Shown here piece after piece: positions 47,453 to 55,524 of a stretch of DNA of 64,000 nucleotides. This stretch comes from Streptomyces sp. CB02959. GTDB taxonomy: Bacteria; Actinomycetota; Actinomycetes; Streptomycetales; Streptomycetaceae. The DNA lies in contig NZ_NNBP01000001.1 of the NCBI RefSeq assembly GCF_002803155.1, forward strand, positions 496,001 to 560,000. Reading direction: 5' to 3'. Every line of letters starts with the position of its first letter. Positions within the stretch are counted from its first letter, which is position 1. The notes beneath the pieces are model-generated. The model saw nothing but the letters and a program-made list of their open reading frames with translations. It was not told where the DNA came from and searched no databases. The translations under genes and the position numbers were made by a program.

Positions 47453-48391
47453 ATGACCGGGTCGCGCATCCTGGCCCTCGGCCATTACCAGCCCTCCCGT
47501 GTGCTGACCAACGACGACCTCGCCGGGATCGTCGACACCGACGACGCCTGGATCCGCAGTCGCGTCGGTATCCGCACCCGCCACATCGCGGCGCCGGAGG
47601 AGACGGTGGACTCGATGGCCGCCGCGGCCGCCGGCAAGGCGCTGGCCACCGCCGGCCTGGCCCCCGGGGACATCGACCTGGTGCTGGTCGCCACCTGCAC
47701 CGCCACCGACCGCAGCCCCAACACCGCGGCCCGGGTCGCGGCCCGGCTGGGCCTGGGCTCCCCCGCCACGATGGACCTCAACGTCGTCTGCGCGGGCTTC
47801 ACCCACGCCCTGGCCACCGCCGACCACGCCATCCGGGCCGGTTCGGCGACCCGTGCCCTGGTCATCGGCGCGGAGAAGTTCACCGACGTGGTCGACTGGA
47901 CCGACCGGTCCACCTGCGTCCTGGTCGGCGACGGCGCCGCGGCCGCGGTGGTCACCGCCTCCCCGGAGGCCCGGATCAGCCCGGTCCTGTGGGGTTCGGT
48001 GCCCGAGATGGGCAACGCGGTCCGCATCGAGGGCAACCCGGCCCGCTTCGCCCAGGAGGGCCAGACCGTCTACCGCTGGGCCACCACCCAGCTCCCCGCC
48101 ATCGCCCGGCAGGTCTGCGACCGGGCCGGTCTCCGCCCCGAGGAGCTGGCCGGCGTCGTCCTCCACCAGGCCAACCTGCGGATCATCGAGCCGGTCGCGG
48201 CACGCATCGGCGCGGTCAACGCGGTCGTCGCCCGCGACGTCGTCGACTCCGGCAACACCTCCGCCGCCTCCGTACCGCTCGCCCTCGCCAAGCTGGTCGA
48301 ACGCCGCGAGGTCCCGCCCGGCGCCCCGGTCCTGCTCTTCGGCTTCGGCGGCAACCTCTCCTACGCCGGGCAGGTCGTCCGCGTCCCCTGA
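47453..48391 (+). CDS. Beta-ketoacyl-ACP synthase III (FabH-like)
   Basis: A 312-residue thiolase-fold enzyme with the KAS III triad Cys113 (NVVCAGF), His238 (VLHQAN) and Asn268 (DSGNTS). It condenses an acyl-CoA with malonyl-ACP. GCAGGGGA lies before the ATG. It stands alone, away from fatty acid synthase or polyketide genes, so it is either a second housekeeping FabH or a paralogue for a special starter unit. Confidence 0.9.
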   Translation: MTGSRILALGHYQPSRVLTNDDLAGIVDTDDAWIRSRVGIRTRHIAAPEETVDSMAAAAAGKALATAGLAPGDIDLVLVATCTATDRSPNTAARVAARLGLGSPATMDLNVVCAGFTHALATADHAIRAGSATRALVIGAEKFTDVVDWTDRSTCVLVGDGAAAAVVTASPEARISPVLWGSVPEMGNAVRIEGNPARFAQEGQTVYRWATTQLPAIARQVCDRAGLRPEELAGVVLHQANLRIIEPVAARIGAVNAVVARDVVDSGNTSAASVPLALAKLVERREVPPGAPVLLFGFGGNLSYAGQVVRVP

Positions 48392-48451
48392 CCGGAGCGG
48401 CGTCCGATTCGTTCAAGACGGCACCCGCCCGCCGCTCCTACGCTCGCCGTC

Positions 48452-48856
48452 ATGAGCACCCCACCCGTACCCCGCCTCGACGCGATCGGCCTGGTCGTCG
48501 GCGACATGGCCGCCTCCCTGGCGTTCTACCGCCGCCTGGGCCTGACCGTCCCCGACGGTTTCGACACCGCACCGCACGCCGAGGCGCCGCTCCCCGGCGG
48601 CCTCCGCCTGATGTGGGACACCCACGAGACCGCCCGCGCCCTCGACCCCGACTGGACGCCGCTGCCGGCCGGCACCCCCACCGGCCTGGCCTTCGCCTGC
48701 GCGGACGCCGCGCACGTCGACGCGGTGTACGCGGACCTCACCGCCGCCGGATACCGGGGCCAGAAGGCCCCCTGGGACGCCGACTGGGGGCAGCGCTACG
48801 CCGTCGTCCAGGACCCGGACGGCCACGGCGTGGACCTCTTCGCCCCGCTGTCCTAG
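48452..48856 (+). CDS. VOC/glyoxalase-family protein
   Basis: A 134-residue vicinal-oxygen-chelate protein with two babbab modules: LDAIGLVVGDMAASLAFYRRLGLTVP at the start and YAVVQDPDGHGVDLFAPL at the end. The metal ligands are not all recognisable, so it may bind rather than turn over a ligand. It follows the FabH-like gene by 60 bp on the same strand. Confidence 0.85.
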   Translation: MSTPPVPRLDAIGLVVGDMAASLAFYRRLGLTVPDGFDTAPHAEAPLPGGLRLMWDTHETARALDPDWTPLPAGTPTGLAFACADAAHVDAVYADLTAAGYRGQKAPWDADWGQRYAVVQDPDGHGVDLFAPLS

Positions 48857-48891
48857 CCGACTGTCCTAGCCGACCGGGACGGCCGGGCCGG

Positions 48892-49125
48892 TCAATCGAT
48901 GTCCTGCGGATGCTCCTCCAGGTACATCACGCCGCAGGTTCGGCAGAACGGCTGCGCCTCGGCCGTCCCCCACCGGCCGGCCGACTGGGTGGCGGCGGCC
49001 GGGGCCAGCGGCTGGCCGCACATCGCGATGGTCGCGCCCACCCTGGTCATGTGCCACTTCCTGACCGGCGTGTCCTCGTGCGGCAGCACGCCCTCCGCGT
49101 ACTCCGCGCGCATCTCATGCTCCAT
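48892..49125 (-). CDS. Small cysteine-containing protein, putative zinc ribbon (77 aa)
   Basis: A 77-residue protein whose second half holds Cys36 (TIAMCGQP) and a later CRTCG pair, with nearby histidines, suggesting a metal-binding turn. It resembles small Streptomyces proteins of unknown function. No ribosome binding site is strong, but codon usage is normal and no other gene competes for this place. Function unknown. Confidence 0.6.
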   Translation of the reverse strand: MEHEMRAEYAEGVLPHEDTPVRKWHMTRVGATIAMCGQPLAPAAATQSAGRWGTAEAQPFCRTCGVMYLEEHPQDID

Positions 49126-49222
49126 GGCAGGTGCACCTCCTACCGCCCACCATGCGCCGCCGCCTGCGAGCCCACAACGCCAGCCCGCCCGGCCGGGCGG
49201 CGGCGCGGGCGGGCGGGCCGGC

Positions 49223-50140
49223 TCAGAAGATCGACCACCCGGTGAGCGTCGTGAACTGGTCCAGCGCCGCCATGCCCGCCACGGAGTTGCCCCGCGCGTC
49301 CAGCCCCGGGCTCCACACGCACAGCGTGCACCGCCCCGGCACGACGGCCACGATGCCGCCGCCCACGCCGCTCTTCGCCGGCAGGCCCACCCGGTAGGCG
49401 AACTCCCCCGCCGCGTCGTACGTCCCGCAGGTCAGCATCACCGCGTTGATCCGCTTGGCCTCGCGCGCCTCCAGCAGTCGGCTGCCGTCGGCCCGCAGCC
49501 CGTGCCGGGCCAGGAACCCGCCGGCCACCGCCAGGTCCCGGCACGACATCTCGATCGAGCACTGCCAGAAGTAGTGCTCGATCACGCTCGGCACGGGGTT
49601 CTCCAGATTCCCGAACGAGGCCATGAAGTGCGCCAGCGCCGCGTTCCGGTCCCCGTGGTCGGCCTCCGAACCGGCCACCGCCTGGTCGAACGCCAACTCC
49701 GCGTTGCCGCTCTCGTCCTGGAGGAACTCCAGCATCGAGGTGCTGGCGTCGCCGGTCATCGTCAGCAGCCGGTCCGTCACCACCAGCGCCCCGGCGTTGA
49801 TGAAAGGATTCCGCGGAATGCCGTTCTCCCACTCCAGCTGCACCAGGGAGTTGAACGGCGTGCCGGAGGGCTCCCGCCCGACCCGCTGCCAGATGTCGTC
49901 GTCCCCGTGGGACCCGGCCATCACCAGCGCCAGCGAGAACGCCTTGGAGATCGACTGTACGGAGAACGGGATCTCCCAGTCGCCGGTCCCGTACACCTCG
50001 CCGTTGATGTCCGCGACGGCGATCCCGAAGCGGTCCGGGGACACCCGCGCCAGCGCCGGAATGTAGTCGGCGACGTGCCCGCGCCCCACGAACGGCCTCG
50101 CATAGGCCGCCACCTCCTCGATAACGGCCTGGTAGTCCAT
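49223..50140 (-). CDS. glsA: Glutaminase A
   Basis: A 305-residue serine-dependent glutaminase. The catalytic Ser-x-x-Lys lies in PFSVQSISKAF, and the family signatures GTPFNSLVQLEWENGIPRNPFINAGALV and the late SGVGGGIVAVVPG are intact. It hydrolyses glutamine to glutamate and ammonia in the cytoplasm. ATG at 50140 is used; a GTG three codons earlier is possible. It begins 10 bp after the AraC-type gene, on the same strand, so the two are probably cotranscribed. Confidence 0.95.
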   Translation of the reverse strand: MDYQAVIEEVAAYARPFVGRGHVADYIPALARVSPDRFGIAVADINGEVYGTGDWEIPFSVQSISKAFSLALVMAGSHGDDDIWQRVGREPSGTPFNSLVQLEWENGIPRNPFINAGALVVTDRLLTMTGDASTSMLEFLQDESGNAELAFDQAVAGSEADHGDRNAALAHFMASFGNLENPVPSVIEHYFWQCSIEMSCRDLAVAGGFLARHGLRADGSRLLEAREAKRINAVMLTCGTYDAAGEFAYRVGLPAKSGVGGGIVAVVPGRCTLCVWSPGLDARGNSVAGMAALDQFTTLTGWSIF

Positions 50141-50150
50141 ACCGGACACG

Positions 50151-50954
50151 CTAACCCGCGCGGAGCAGCGTCCCCATCGGAGCCCCCGCGAGTGACTTCA
50201 CCTCGCGCGCCAGATGGGCCTGGTCCGCGTAGCCGGCGCGCGCCGCGACCTCCGCGTACGGGACGCCCGCGCGGGCCAGGGCCAGCGCCCGCACCAGCCG
50301 CAGCACCCGGCCCAGCGTCTTCGGCCCGTACCCGAACACCGCCAGGCTGTGCCGGTGCAGTTGCCGCTCGCCCATCCCGGCCAGGCGGGCCACCTCCGCC
50401 ACCGGCCGGCCGCGCCCGAGCCCGGACACGATCGCCGCGGTCCGGCCGTCCCGCCCGGGCACCTCGCCCGGCGGCGCACCGGACCCGCCGGACCACCGGC
50501 CGGCCGCCCGCAGCCGGTCCCGCGCGGCCTCCTCCAGCACCGCCCCGGGGACGCCGGCCGCCGCCCGTTCCGCCAGCTCCCGGGCCCGCCGGGCGCCCCA
50601 CAGGTCCGCCAACGGCACCCGCCGGTCGCGCAGTTCGTGCGCCGGCACCCCGAAGACCGCCGGCCCCTGCCCCGGCGCGAACCGCAGCCCCGCCCAGCGC
50701 GTCCCGGTCGGCACCGCGGCGTCCGGCGGCTGCGGCCCGGTGTCCGGCCCGGCCACCAGGAGCCGCCCCGCGCTCCAGATCAGGTCGGTGCAGCCGTCGG
50801 GCAGCACCGGGCCCGCCCCCGGCACCGTGGTGGTGGTCCACAGCACCGCCCCCGGCAGCCGCGACGCCCGCTCCCGGTACGCCCCTGGGGCGGCCCGGCC
50901 GGCGTCCGCCCCGGATGCGCCAACCGGCCCACCCACCTCGCGTTCCTCGCCCAC
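50151..50954 (-). CDS. AraC-family transcriptional regulator
   Basis: A 267-residue regulator. The C-terminal double HTH is seen in VAEVARLAGMGERQLHRHSLAVFGYGPKTLGRVLRLVRALALARAG and VPYAEVAARAGYADQAHLAREVKSLAG. The N-terminal half is a poorly conserved ligand or dimerisation domain starting around PGAVLWTTTTVPG (DUF6597-like). The start is taken as a GTG at 50954 with GGCTGGCGG upstream. Glutaminase lies directly downstream; a link to nitrogen or amino-acid control is inferred only from that position. Confidence 0.85.
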   Translation of the reverse strand: MGEEREVGGPVGASGADAGRAAPGAYRERASRLPGAVLWTTTTVPGAGPVLPDGCTDLIWSAGRLLVAGPDTGPQPPDAAVPTGTRWAGLRFAPGQGPAVFGVPAHELRDRRVPLADLWGARRARELAERAAAGVPGAVLEEAARDRLRAAGRWSGGSGAPPGEVPGRDGRTAAIVSGLGRGRPVAEVARLAGMGERQLHRHSLAVFGYGPKTLGRVLRLVRALALARAGVPYAEVAARAGYADQAHLAREVKSLAGAPMGTLLRAG

Positions 50955-51057
50955 ATCCGCCAGCCTGGCACGGGAACCCCACGGCAGTCCCCGCCGTTGA
51001 TCCCTTACCCAACCGACACCGACCGGGTCCACCGACCCACCCGCCAGGGAGGCAGCA

Positions 51058-51291
51058 ATGTCAGGGTTTCTCGACCGCGCCAAGGAGCAGGCCAAGCAGG
51101 GACTGGCCCAAGGCAAGCAGAAGGTCGACGAGTTGCAGCAGCAGCGGGCCGGCAACGACCTCCTGAGGAAGCTCGGCGCCGCCTACTACGCCGAGCGCCG
51201 CGGCAGCGGCACCCCCGACGCCACCCAGAGCGCGCTCACCGCCCTCGAAGCGCACATCAGCGCCCACGGCGACGGCTTCCTCCACGACTGA
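51058..51291 (+). CDS. Small helical protein of unknown function (77 aa)
   Basis: A 77-residue protein with an amphipathic N-terminal helix (SGFLDRAKEQAKQGLAQGKQKVDELQQQR) and a second helix pair, hydrophilic and without membrane segment. AGGGAGG lies just before the ATG, which supports expression. Similar small proteins recur in Streptomyces. It is divergent from the AraC-type gene and 46 bp before the next gene. Confidence 0.7.
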   Translation: MSGFLDRAKEQAKQGLAQGKQKVDELQQQRAGNDLLRKLGAAYYAERRGSGTPDATQSALTALEAHISAHGDGFLHD

Positions 51292-51337
51292 CGACCGCCC
51301 CCGCACCGCACCCCCGTCCCCCTCCTCTCCACTCCCC

Positions 51338-52279
51338 ATGACCAGCCCCGGCCCCCAGGCGCTCCGCCCCCGCCTCCCCACCCCCCTGCAGCCCGTCGAC
51401 GACGAGCGGTTCGCCCGCCGCGGCATCCGCCTCGTCCTCAAACGGGACGACCTCATACACCCCGCTCTCCCGGGCAACAAGTGGCGCAAGCTGGCCCCCA
51501 ATCTGCGGGCCGCGTCCGCGGCGGGCGACCGCACGCTGCTCACCTTCGGCGGCGCGTACTCCAACCATCTGCGGGCCACGGCCGCCGCCGGCCGGCTGCT
51601 CGGCTTCCGCACCATCGGCGTGGTCCGCGGCGACGAGCTGGCCGGTGCCCCGCTCAACTGGTCCCTGGCCCGCTGTGCCGCCGACGGGATGGTGCTGCAC
51701 TTCGTCGACCGGGCCACCTACCGCCGGGCGTCCGACCCGGAGGTCCTCGCCGCCCTCCGGGACCGGTTCGGCGCCTTCCGCGTCATACCGGAGGGCGGCA
51801 GCAACTCCCTCGCCGCGCAGGGCTGCGCGGAGCTGGGCCGGGAGCTGCGCGGGCGGGCCGACACGGTCGCGGTGGCCTGCGGCACCGGCGGCACCCTGGC
51901 CGGGCTCGCCGCCGGCCTCGGCCCCGGCCCGCACGCGCTGGGCGTCCCGGTCCTCAAGGGCGGCAGCCCGCACTTCCTGCACCAGACGGTCGCCGACCTC
52001 CAGCGCGCGGCGTTCGGCGGCGTCCGCGGCGACTGGTCGCTGGCCGAGGACTTCCACTTCGGCGGCTACGCCCGCAGCACCCCCGAACTGGACGCGTTCG
52101 CCGACGCCTTCGAGGAGCGGCACGGCCTGCCCGTCGAGCGGGTCTACGTCGCCAAGCTGCTGTTCGCCCTGACCACCCTGGCCGAACGGGGCGCCTTCCC
52201 GCCCGGCAGCACCGTCGCCGCCGTCATCACCGGCACCGACACCGGCCCCCGCACCCGCACCGACGCGGGCACCGGGTAG
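51338..52279 (+). CDS. PLP-dependent ACC deaminase / D-cysteine desulfhydrase-like enzyme
   Basis: A 313-residue fold-type II PLP enzyme. The lysine that binds PLP is in LPGNKWRKL, the substrate loop is GGAYSNHLRATAAAG, and the phosphate cradle is ACGTGGTLAGL. Members either deaminate 1-aminocyclopropane-1-carboxylate or desulfhydrate D-cysteine; sequence alone does not separate the two. The last 15 residues are a Thr/Gly-rich tail. Confidence 0.87.
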   Translation: MTSPGPQALRPRLPTPLQPVDDERFARRGIRLVLKRDDLIHPALPGNKWRKLAPNLRAASAAGDRTLLTFGGAYSNHLRATAAAGRLLGFRTIGVVRGDELAGAPLNWSLARCAADGMVLHFVDRATYRRASDPEVLAALRDRFGAFRVIPEGGSNSLAAQGCAELGRELRGRADTVAVACGTGGTLAGLAAGLGPGPHALGVPVLKGGSPHFLHQTVADLQRAAFGGVRGDWSLAEDFHFGGYARSTPELDAFADAFEERHGLPVERVYVAKLLFALTTLAERGAFPPGSTVAAVITGTDTGPRTRTDAGTG

Positions 52280-52313
52280 GCCGTCCGGCAGGTCGGGGCC
52301 GGGGTTGGGGCCG

Positions 52314-53915
52314 CTAGGACGCGGCCTCCCGGTAGGCCGTCGCCTCCTCCAGGTCCAGGCGCCGCAGCAGCGTCCGCAGCATCTCGTCGTCGATCCGGCG
52401 CGCGTCCCGCAGCTCCACGAAGACCCGCCGCTCGGCGTCGATCATCTCCCTGGCCAGCCGTCGGTAGGTGTCGTCGGCGGATTCCCCGGTCACCTCGTTC
52501 ACCGCGCCCAGCCGCTCCCACACCGCGTTGCGGCGGCGCTCCAGGACCGTGCGCAGCCGGTCGGCGAGCGGGCCGGGCAGGGCGTTGCGCTCGTCCTGGA
52601 GCAGGGTGTCGAGCCGGGCCTCGGCGGCCCGTGACGCCTCGCTCTGGGCCTGCGCCTCGGCCAGCGTCTCGGCCTGCGCGTCCCGGCCGGGCAGCCGCAG
52701 CGCCCGGATCAGCGGCGGCAGCGTCAGCCCCTGGACGACCAGCGTGCCGATGACGGTGGTGAAGGTCAGGAAGAGCACGAGGTTGCGGGCCGGGAAGGGG
52801 CCGCCGCCGAGCACTTCCGGGGGGATGGAGAAGGCGATGGCCAGCGAGACCACTCCGCGCATCCCGGCCCAGCCGACGATGACCGGCGCGCTCCACGTCG
52901 TGTCCGGCTCGCGGGTCCGGATCCGGGCCGACAGCAGCCGCGGCAGGTACGTCGCGGGGAAGACCCACACGAAGCGCGCCAGCACCACGACGCCGAACAC
53001 CACCGCCGCGTACGCGAGGGCCTGGGCCGTGCTGAACTCGCCCAGGCCGCGCAGCACCACCGGCAGTTGGAGCCCGATCAGCGCGAACACCGCGGACTCC
53101 AGCACGAAGGAGACCATCTTCCAGACCGCCTCCTCCTGGAGCCGGGTCTCGAAGTCGACCTGCCAGGAGCGGTGCCCCAGGTAGAGGCCGACGACCACGA
53201 CGGCGAGCACTCCGGAGGCCCCGACCTGCTCGGCGGCGGCGTACGCGGTGAACGGGATGAGCAGCGAGAGGGTGTTCTCCAGGAGGGCCGATTCCCGCAG
53301 CCGGCAGCGGAGCCAGTGCAGCGGCACCATCAGGACGACGCCGATCCCGATGCCGCCCAGGGACGCCACGGCGAACTCCCTGAGGCCCTGTCCCCAGGTG
53401 GCGCTGACTCCCACGGCGGCGCCCAGCGCCACCTTGTACGCGGTGATCGCGGTGGCGTCGTTGACCAGCGATTCGCCCTGGAGGATCGTCGTGATCCGGT
53501 GCGGCAGGCCCAGTCTGCGGGCGATCGCGGTGGCCGCGACGGCGTCCGGCGGGGCGACGACGGCGCCCAGCACGAGTGCGGCGGTCAGCGGCAGGTCCGG
53601 GATGACCAGGTACGCCGCGTACCCGACGGCCAGCGTCGCGAACAGCACGTAGCCGACCGAGAGCAGCGCCACCGGCCGCACGTTGGCCCGCAGGTCCAGG
53701 TAGGAGCTGTCCAGGGCGGCGGTGTGCAGCAGCGGGGGCAGCAGCAGGGGCAGCACGATGTGCGGATTGAGGGTGTAGTCCGGGATGCCCGGGATGTAGG
53801 CGGCGCCCAGGCCCACGGCGACCAGCAGCAGCGGCGCGGGCACCGGTGTCCGCCGCGCCAGCCCGGCGACCCCCGCGCTCCCCGCGACCAGCAGCAACAG
53901 CGGCATCACGTCCAC
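52314..53915 (-). CDS. CPA1-family Na+/H+ antiporter
   Basis: A 533-residue transporter with about 12 membrane segments. The ion-binding motif is VAPPDAVAATAIARRLGLP, followed by GESLVNDATAITAYK, the two hallmark acidic pairs of CPA1. The last 110 residues form a charged cytoplasmic helical domain (AEAQAQSEASRAAEARLDTLL...). The start is a GTG at 53915, two codons before an ATG. It is divergent from the UBP zinc-finger gene with only 57 bp between. Confidence 0.92.
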   Translation of the reverse strand: MDVMPLLLLVAGSAGVAGLARRTPVPAPLLLVAVGLGAAYIPGIPDYTLNPHIVLPLLLPPLLHTAALDSSYLDLRANVRPVALLSVGYVLFATLAVGYAAYLVIPDLPLTAALVLGAVVAPPDAVAATAIARRLGLPHRITTILQGESLVNDATAITAYKVALGAAVGVSATWGQGLREFAVASLGGIGIGVVLMVPLHWLRCRLRESALLENTLSLLIPFTAYAAAEQVGASGVLAVVVVGLYLGHRSWQVDFETRLQEEAVWKMVSFVLESAVFALIGLQLPVVLRGLGEFSTAQALAYAAVVFGVVVLARFVWVFPATYLPRLLSARIRTREPDTTWSAPVIVGWAGMRGVVSLAIAFSIPPEVLGGGPFPARNLVLFLTFTTVIGTLVVQGLTLPPLIRALRLPGRDAQAETLAEAQAQSEASRAAEARLDTLLQDERNALPGPLADRLRTVLERRRNAVWERLGAVNEVTGESADDTYRRLAREMIDAERRVFVELRDARRIDDEMLRTLLRRLDLEEATAYREAAS

Positions 53916-53972
53916 ACCCGCACCGTCCCCACACTCCCCCGCCGGCCGTCCCGGCGATCTAACCTGGCCATC

Positions 53973-54233
53973 ATGAGCGAGTGCACGCACGTTCCCGAAC
54001 TCCCGCGCGCCGAACCGACGCCGTTGAGCGCCACCTGTCCGGAATGCCTGGCCGTCGGCAGCCACCCGGTGCAGCTGCGGCTCTGCCTGACATGCGGGCA
54101 CGTCGGCTGCTGCGACTCCTCGCCGTACCAGCACGCCACCGCGCACTTCAAGGAGACCGGCCACCCGGTGATGCGGTCGTTCGAACCGGGCGCCTCGTGG
54201 CGGTGGTGCTTCGTCCACGAACTGCTGGTCTGA
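53973..54233 (+). CDS. UBP-type zinc-finger protein
   Basis: An 86-residue protein that is a single UBP zinc finger: CPECLAVGSHPVQLRLCLTCGHVGCCDSSPYQHATAHFKETGHPVMRSFEPG with the Cys/His ligands in order. In eukaryotes this finger binds ubiquitin tails; in bacteria its ligand is unknown. The divergent neighbour is a CPA1 antiporter, and UBP fingers are known to sit next to or in such antiporters, which suggests they act together. Confidence 0.87.
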   Translation: MSECTHVPELPRAEPTPLSATCPECLAVGSHPVQLRLCLTCGHVGCCDSSPYQHATAHFKETGHPVMRSFEPGASWRWCFVHELLV

Positions 54234-54298
54234 GGCGGTCGGCAGGGTGGGCGGACACCCCCGTCGGGCGCGCCGGGGCGTCGGTTTAGCCTTACGGC

Positions 54299-54787
54299 AT
54301 GATCCGCGAAGCGATGCCCGACGACGTCCCCGTCATCCTCGCCATGATCGGCGAACTGGCCGCCTACGAACGCGTCCCGGAAGCCGCGCAGGCCACCGAG
54401 CCGCAGCTGAAGGAGGCGCTTTTCGGCCCGCAGCCGGCCGCGTTCGCACTGATCGCGGAGGACGCCGGCGAGCCGGTCGGCTTCGCCCTGTGGTTCCGGA
54501 ACTTCTCGACGTGGACGGGCACGCACGGTGTCTATCTGGAGGACCTCTACGTCCGCCCCGAGGCGCGCGGCGGCGGCCACGGCAAGGCGCTGCTGGCGGC
54601 CCTCGCGCGGATCTGCGTGGCGCGCGGCTATCAGCGTTTCGAGTGGTCGGTCCTGGATTGGAACGAACCGTCCATCGGTTTTTACCGGTCCATCGGCGCC
54701 CGCCCCATGGACGAATGGACGGTCTTCCGGCTCACTGGAGATGCGCTGCACACGCTCGCCGACACCGCGGCCGCCAACGGAGCGTAA
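54299..54787 (+). CDS. GNAT-family N-acetyltransferase
   Basis: A 162-residue acetyltransferase of the diamine N-acetyltransferase-like group. The acetyl-CoA site is seen in GVYLEDLYVRPEARGGGHGKALLAALA, the middle strands FALWFRNFSTW precede it, and WSVLDWNEPSIGFYRSIGARPM completes the fold. Substrates could be polyamines, thialysine or other amines. Confidence 0.9.
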   Translation: MIREAMPDDVPVILAMIGELAAYERVPEAAQATEPQLKEALFGPQPAAFALIAEDAGEPVGFALWFRNFSTWTGTHGVYLEDLYVRPEARGGGHGKALLAALARICVARGYQRFEWSVLDWNEPSIGFYRSIGARPMDEWTVFRLTGDALHTLADTAAANGA

Positions 54788-55094
54788 TCGGGCTCGATTT
54801 GACGGTTCCCACCCCTACCACCGTCCGTGCCTGAGGTTTTACACTCAGTAACAGACGCGCCGCCGCCGAGCCGGCCGGCACCGTCCGGACGGCTGCCCTG
54901 CTCCTTCCGGGCGACACCGACCCGCCGATCGCGATAGCGTCACAGCCGAACCACGACCCGCGCCGGATCGTTCTCCTTGCACCTGGCGGGAGAGCCGCCC
55001 GGCACGGATACCCCGAAGAACGCGAAGAACGCGAAGCACAAGAGCTTCATCACGCATTCCAGCTCTACCAGCTTGTGTCACCTTGGAGGTGAGG
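54788..55094 (+). other. Regulatory region of the anti-sigma/sigma operon (307 bp)
   Basis: Holds the BldD-type box at 54839-54851 and, from 55030 on, an A-rich segment before the ribosome binding site. In S. coelicolor the matching operon is driven by several promoters, including one repressed by BldD; they could not be assigned individually here. Confidence 0.5.
54839..54851. promoter_or_regulatory. BldD-type box upstream of the sigma operon
   Basis: TTACACTCAGTAA matches the palindromic BldD consensus TNACNCWGNGTNA at 8 of the 9 defined positions. It lies 244-256 bp before the anti-sigma start. BldD is reported to repress a sigH promoter in S. coelicolor. Confidence 0.6.
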
Positions 55095-55508
55095 GTGTCC
55101 CAGATCGCAGGCGAGCCCGGGACTCAGGACTTCGTGGAAGTCCGTCTGCCCGCTGCGGGTGCCTACCTGTCCGTGCTGCGTACGGCCACGGCCGGTCTCG
55201 CAGCCCGCTTGGACTTCACCCTCGACGAAATCGAGGATCTGCGCATCGCGGTCGACGAAGCCTGCGCAATCCTGCTGCAACAGGCCGTCCCCGGCAGCGT
55301 GCTCAGTTGCGTCTTCCGGCTCATCGACGACGCGCTGCAGGTGACGGTGTCGGCCCCGACGACAGACGGCCGCGCTCCGGAGCGCGACACCTTCGCCTGG
55401 ACGGTGCTCTCCGCACTGGCCGGCAAGGTCGACTCCACCGTCGCCGAGGACCGCACGGTCACCATCAGTCTGTACAAGGAGCGCGGCGCCGGTCCCGGAC
55501 CGTCATGA
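55095..55508 (+). CDS. RsbW-like anti-sigma factor (UshX/PrsH-type)
   Basis: A 137-residue GHKL-fold protein with the N-box IEDLRIAVDEACAILLQQA and a shortened ATP lid, the layout of RsbW-type anti-sigma factors. The GTG at 55095 follows the perfect GGAGGTGA. It precedes the sigma factor by 16 bp. In S. coelicolor the equivalent UshX (PrsH) holds SigH inactive until stress. It may lack kinase activity; the glycine-rich G1 loop is only partly present. Confidence 0.9.
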   Translation: MSQIAGEPGTQDFVEVRLPAAGAYLSVLRTATAGLAARLDFTLDEIEDLRIAVDEACAILLQQAVPGSVLSCVFRLIDDALQVTVSAPTTDGRAPERDTFAWTVLSALAGKVDSTVAEDRTVTISLYKERGAGPGPS

Positions 55509-55524
55509 CCGAACAGGGGGCCCC

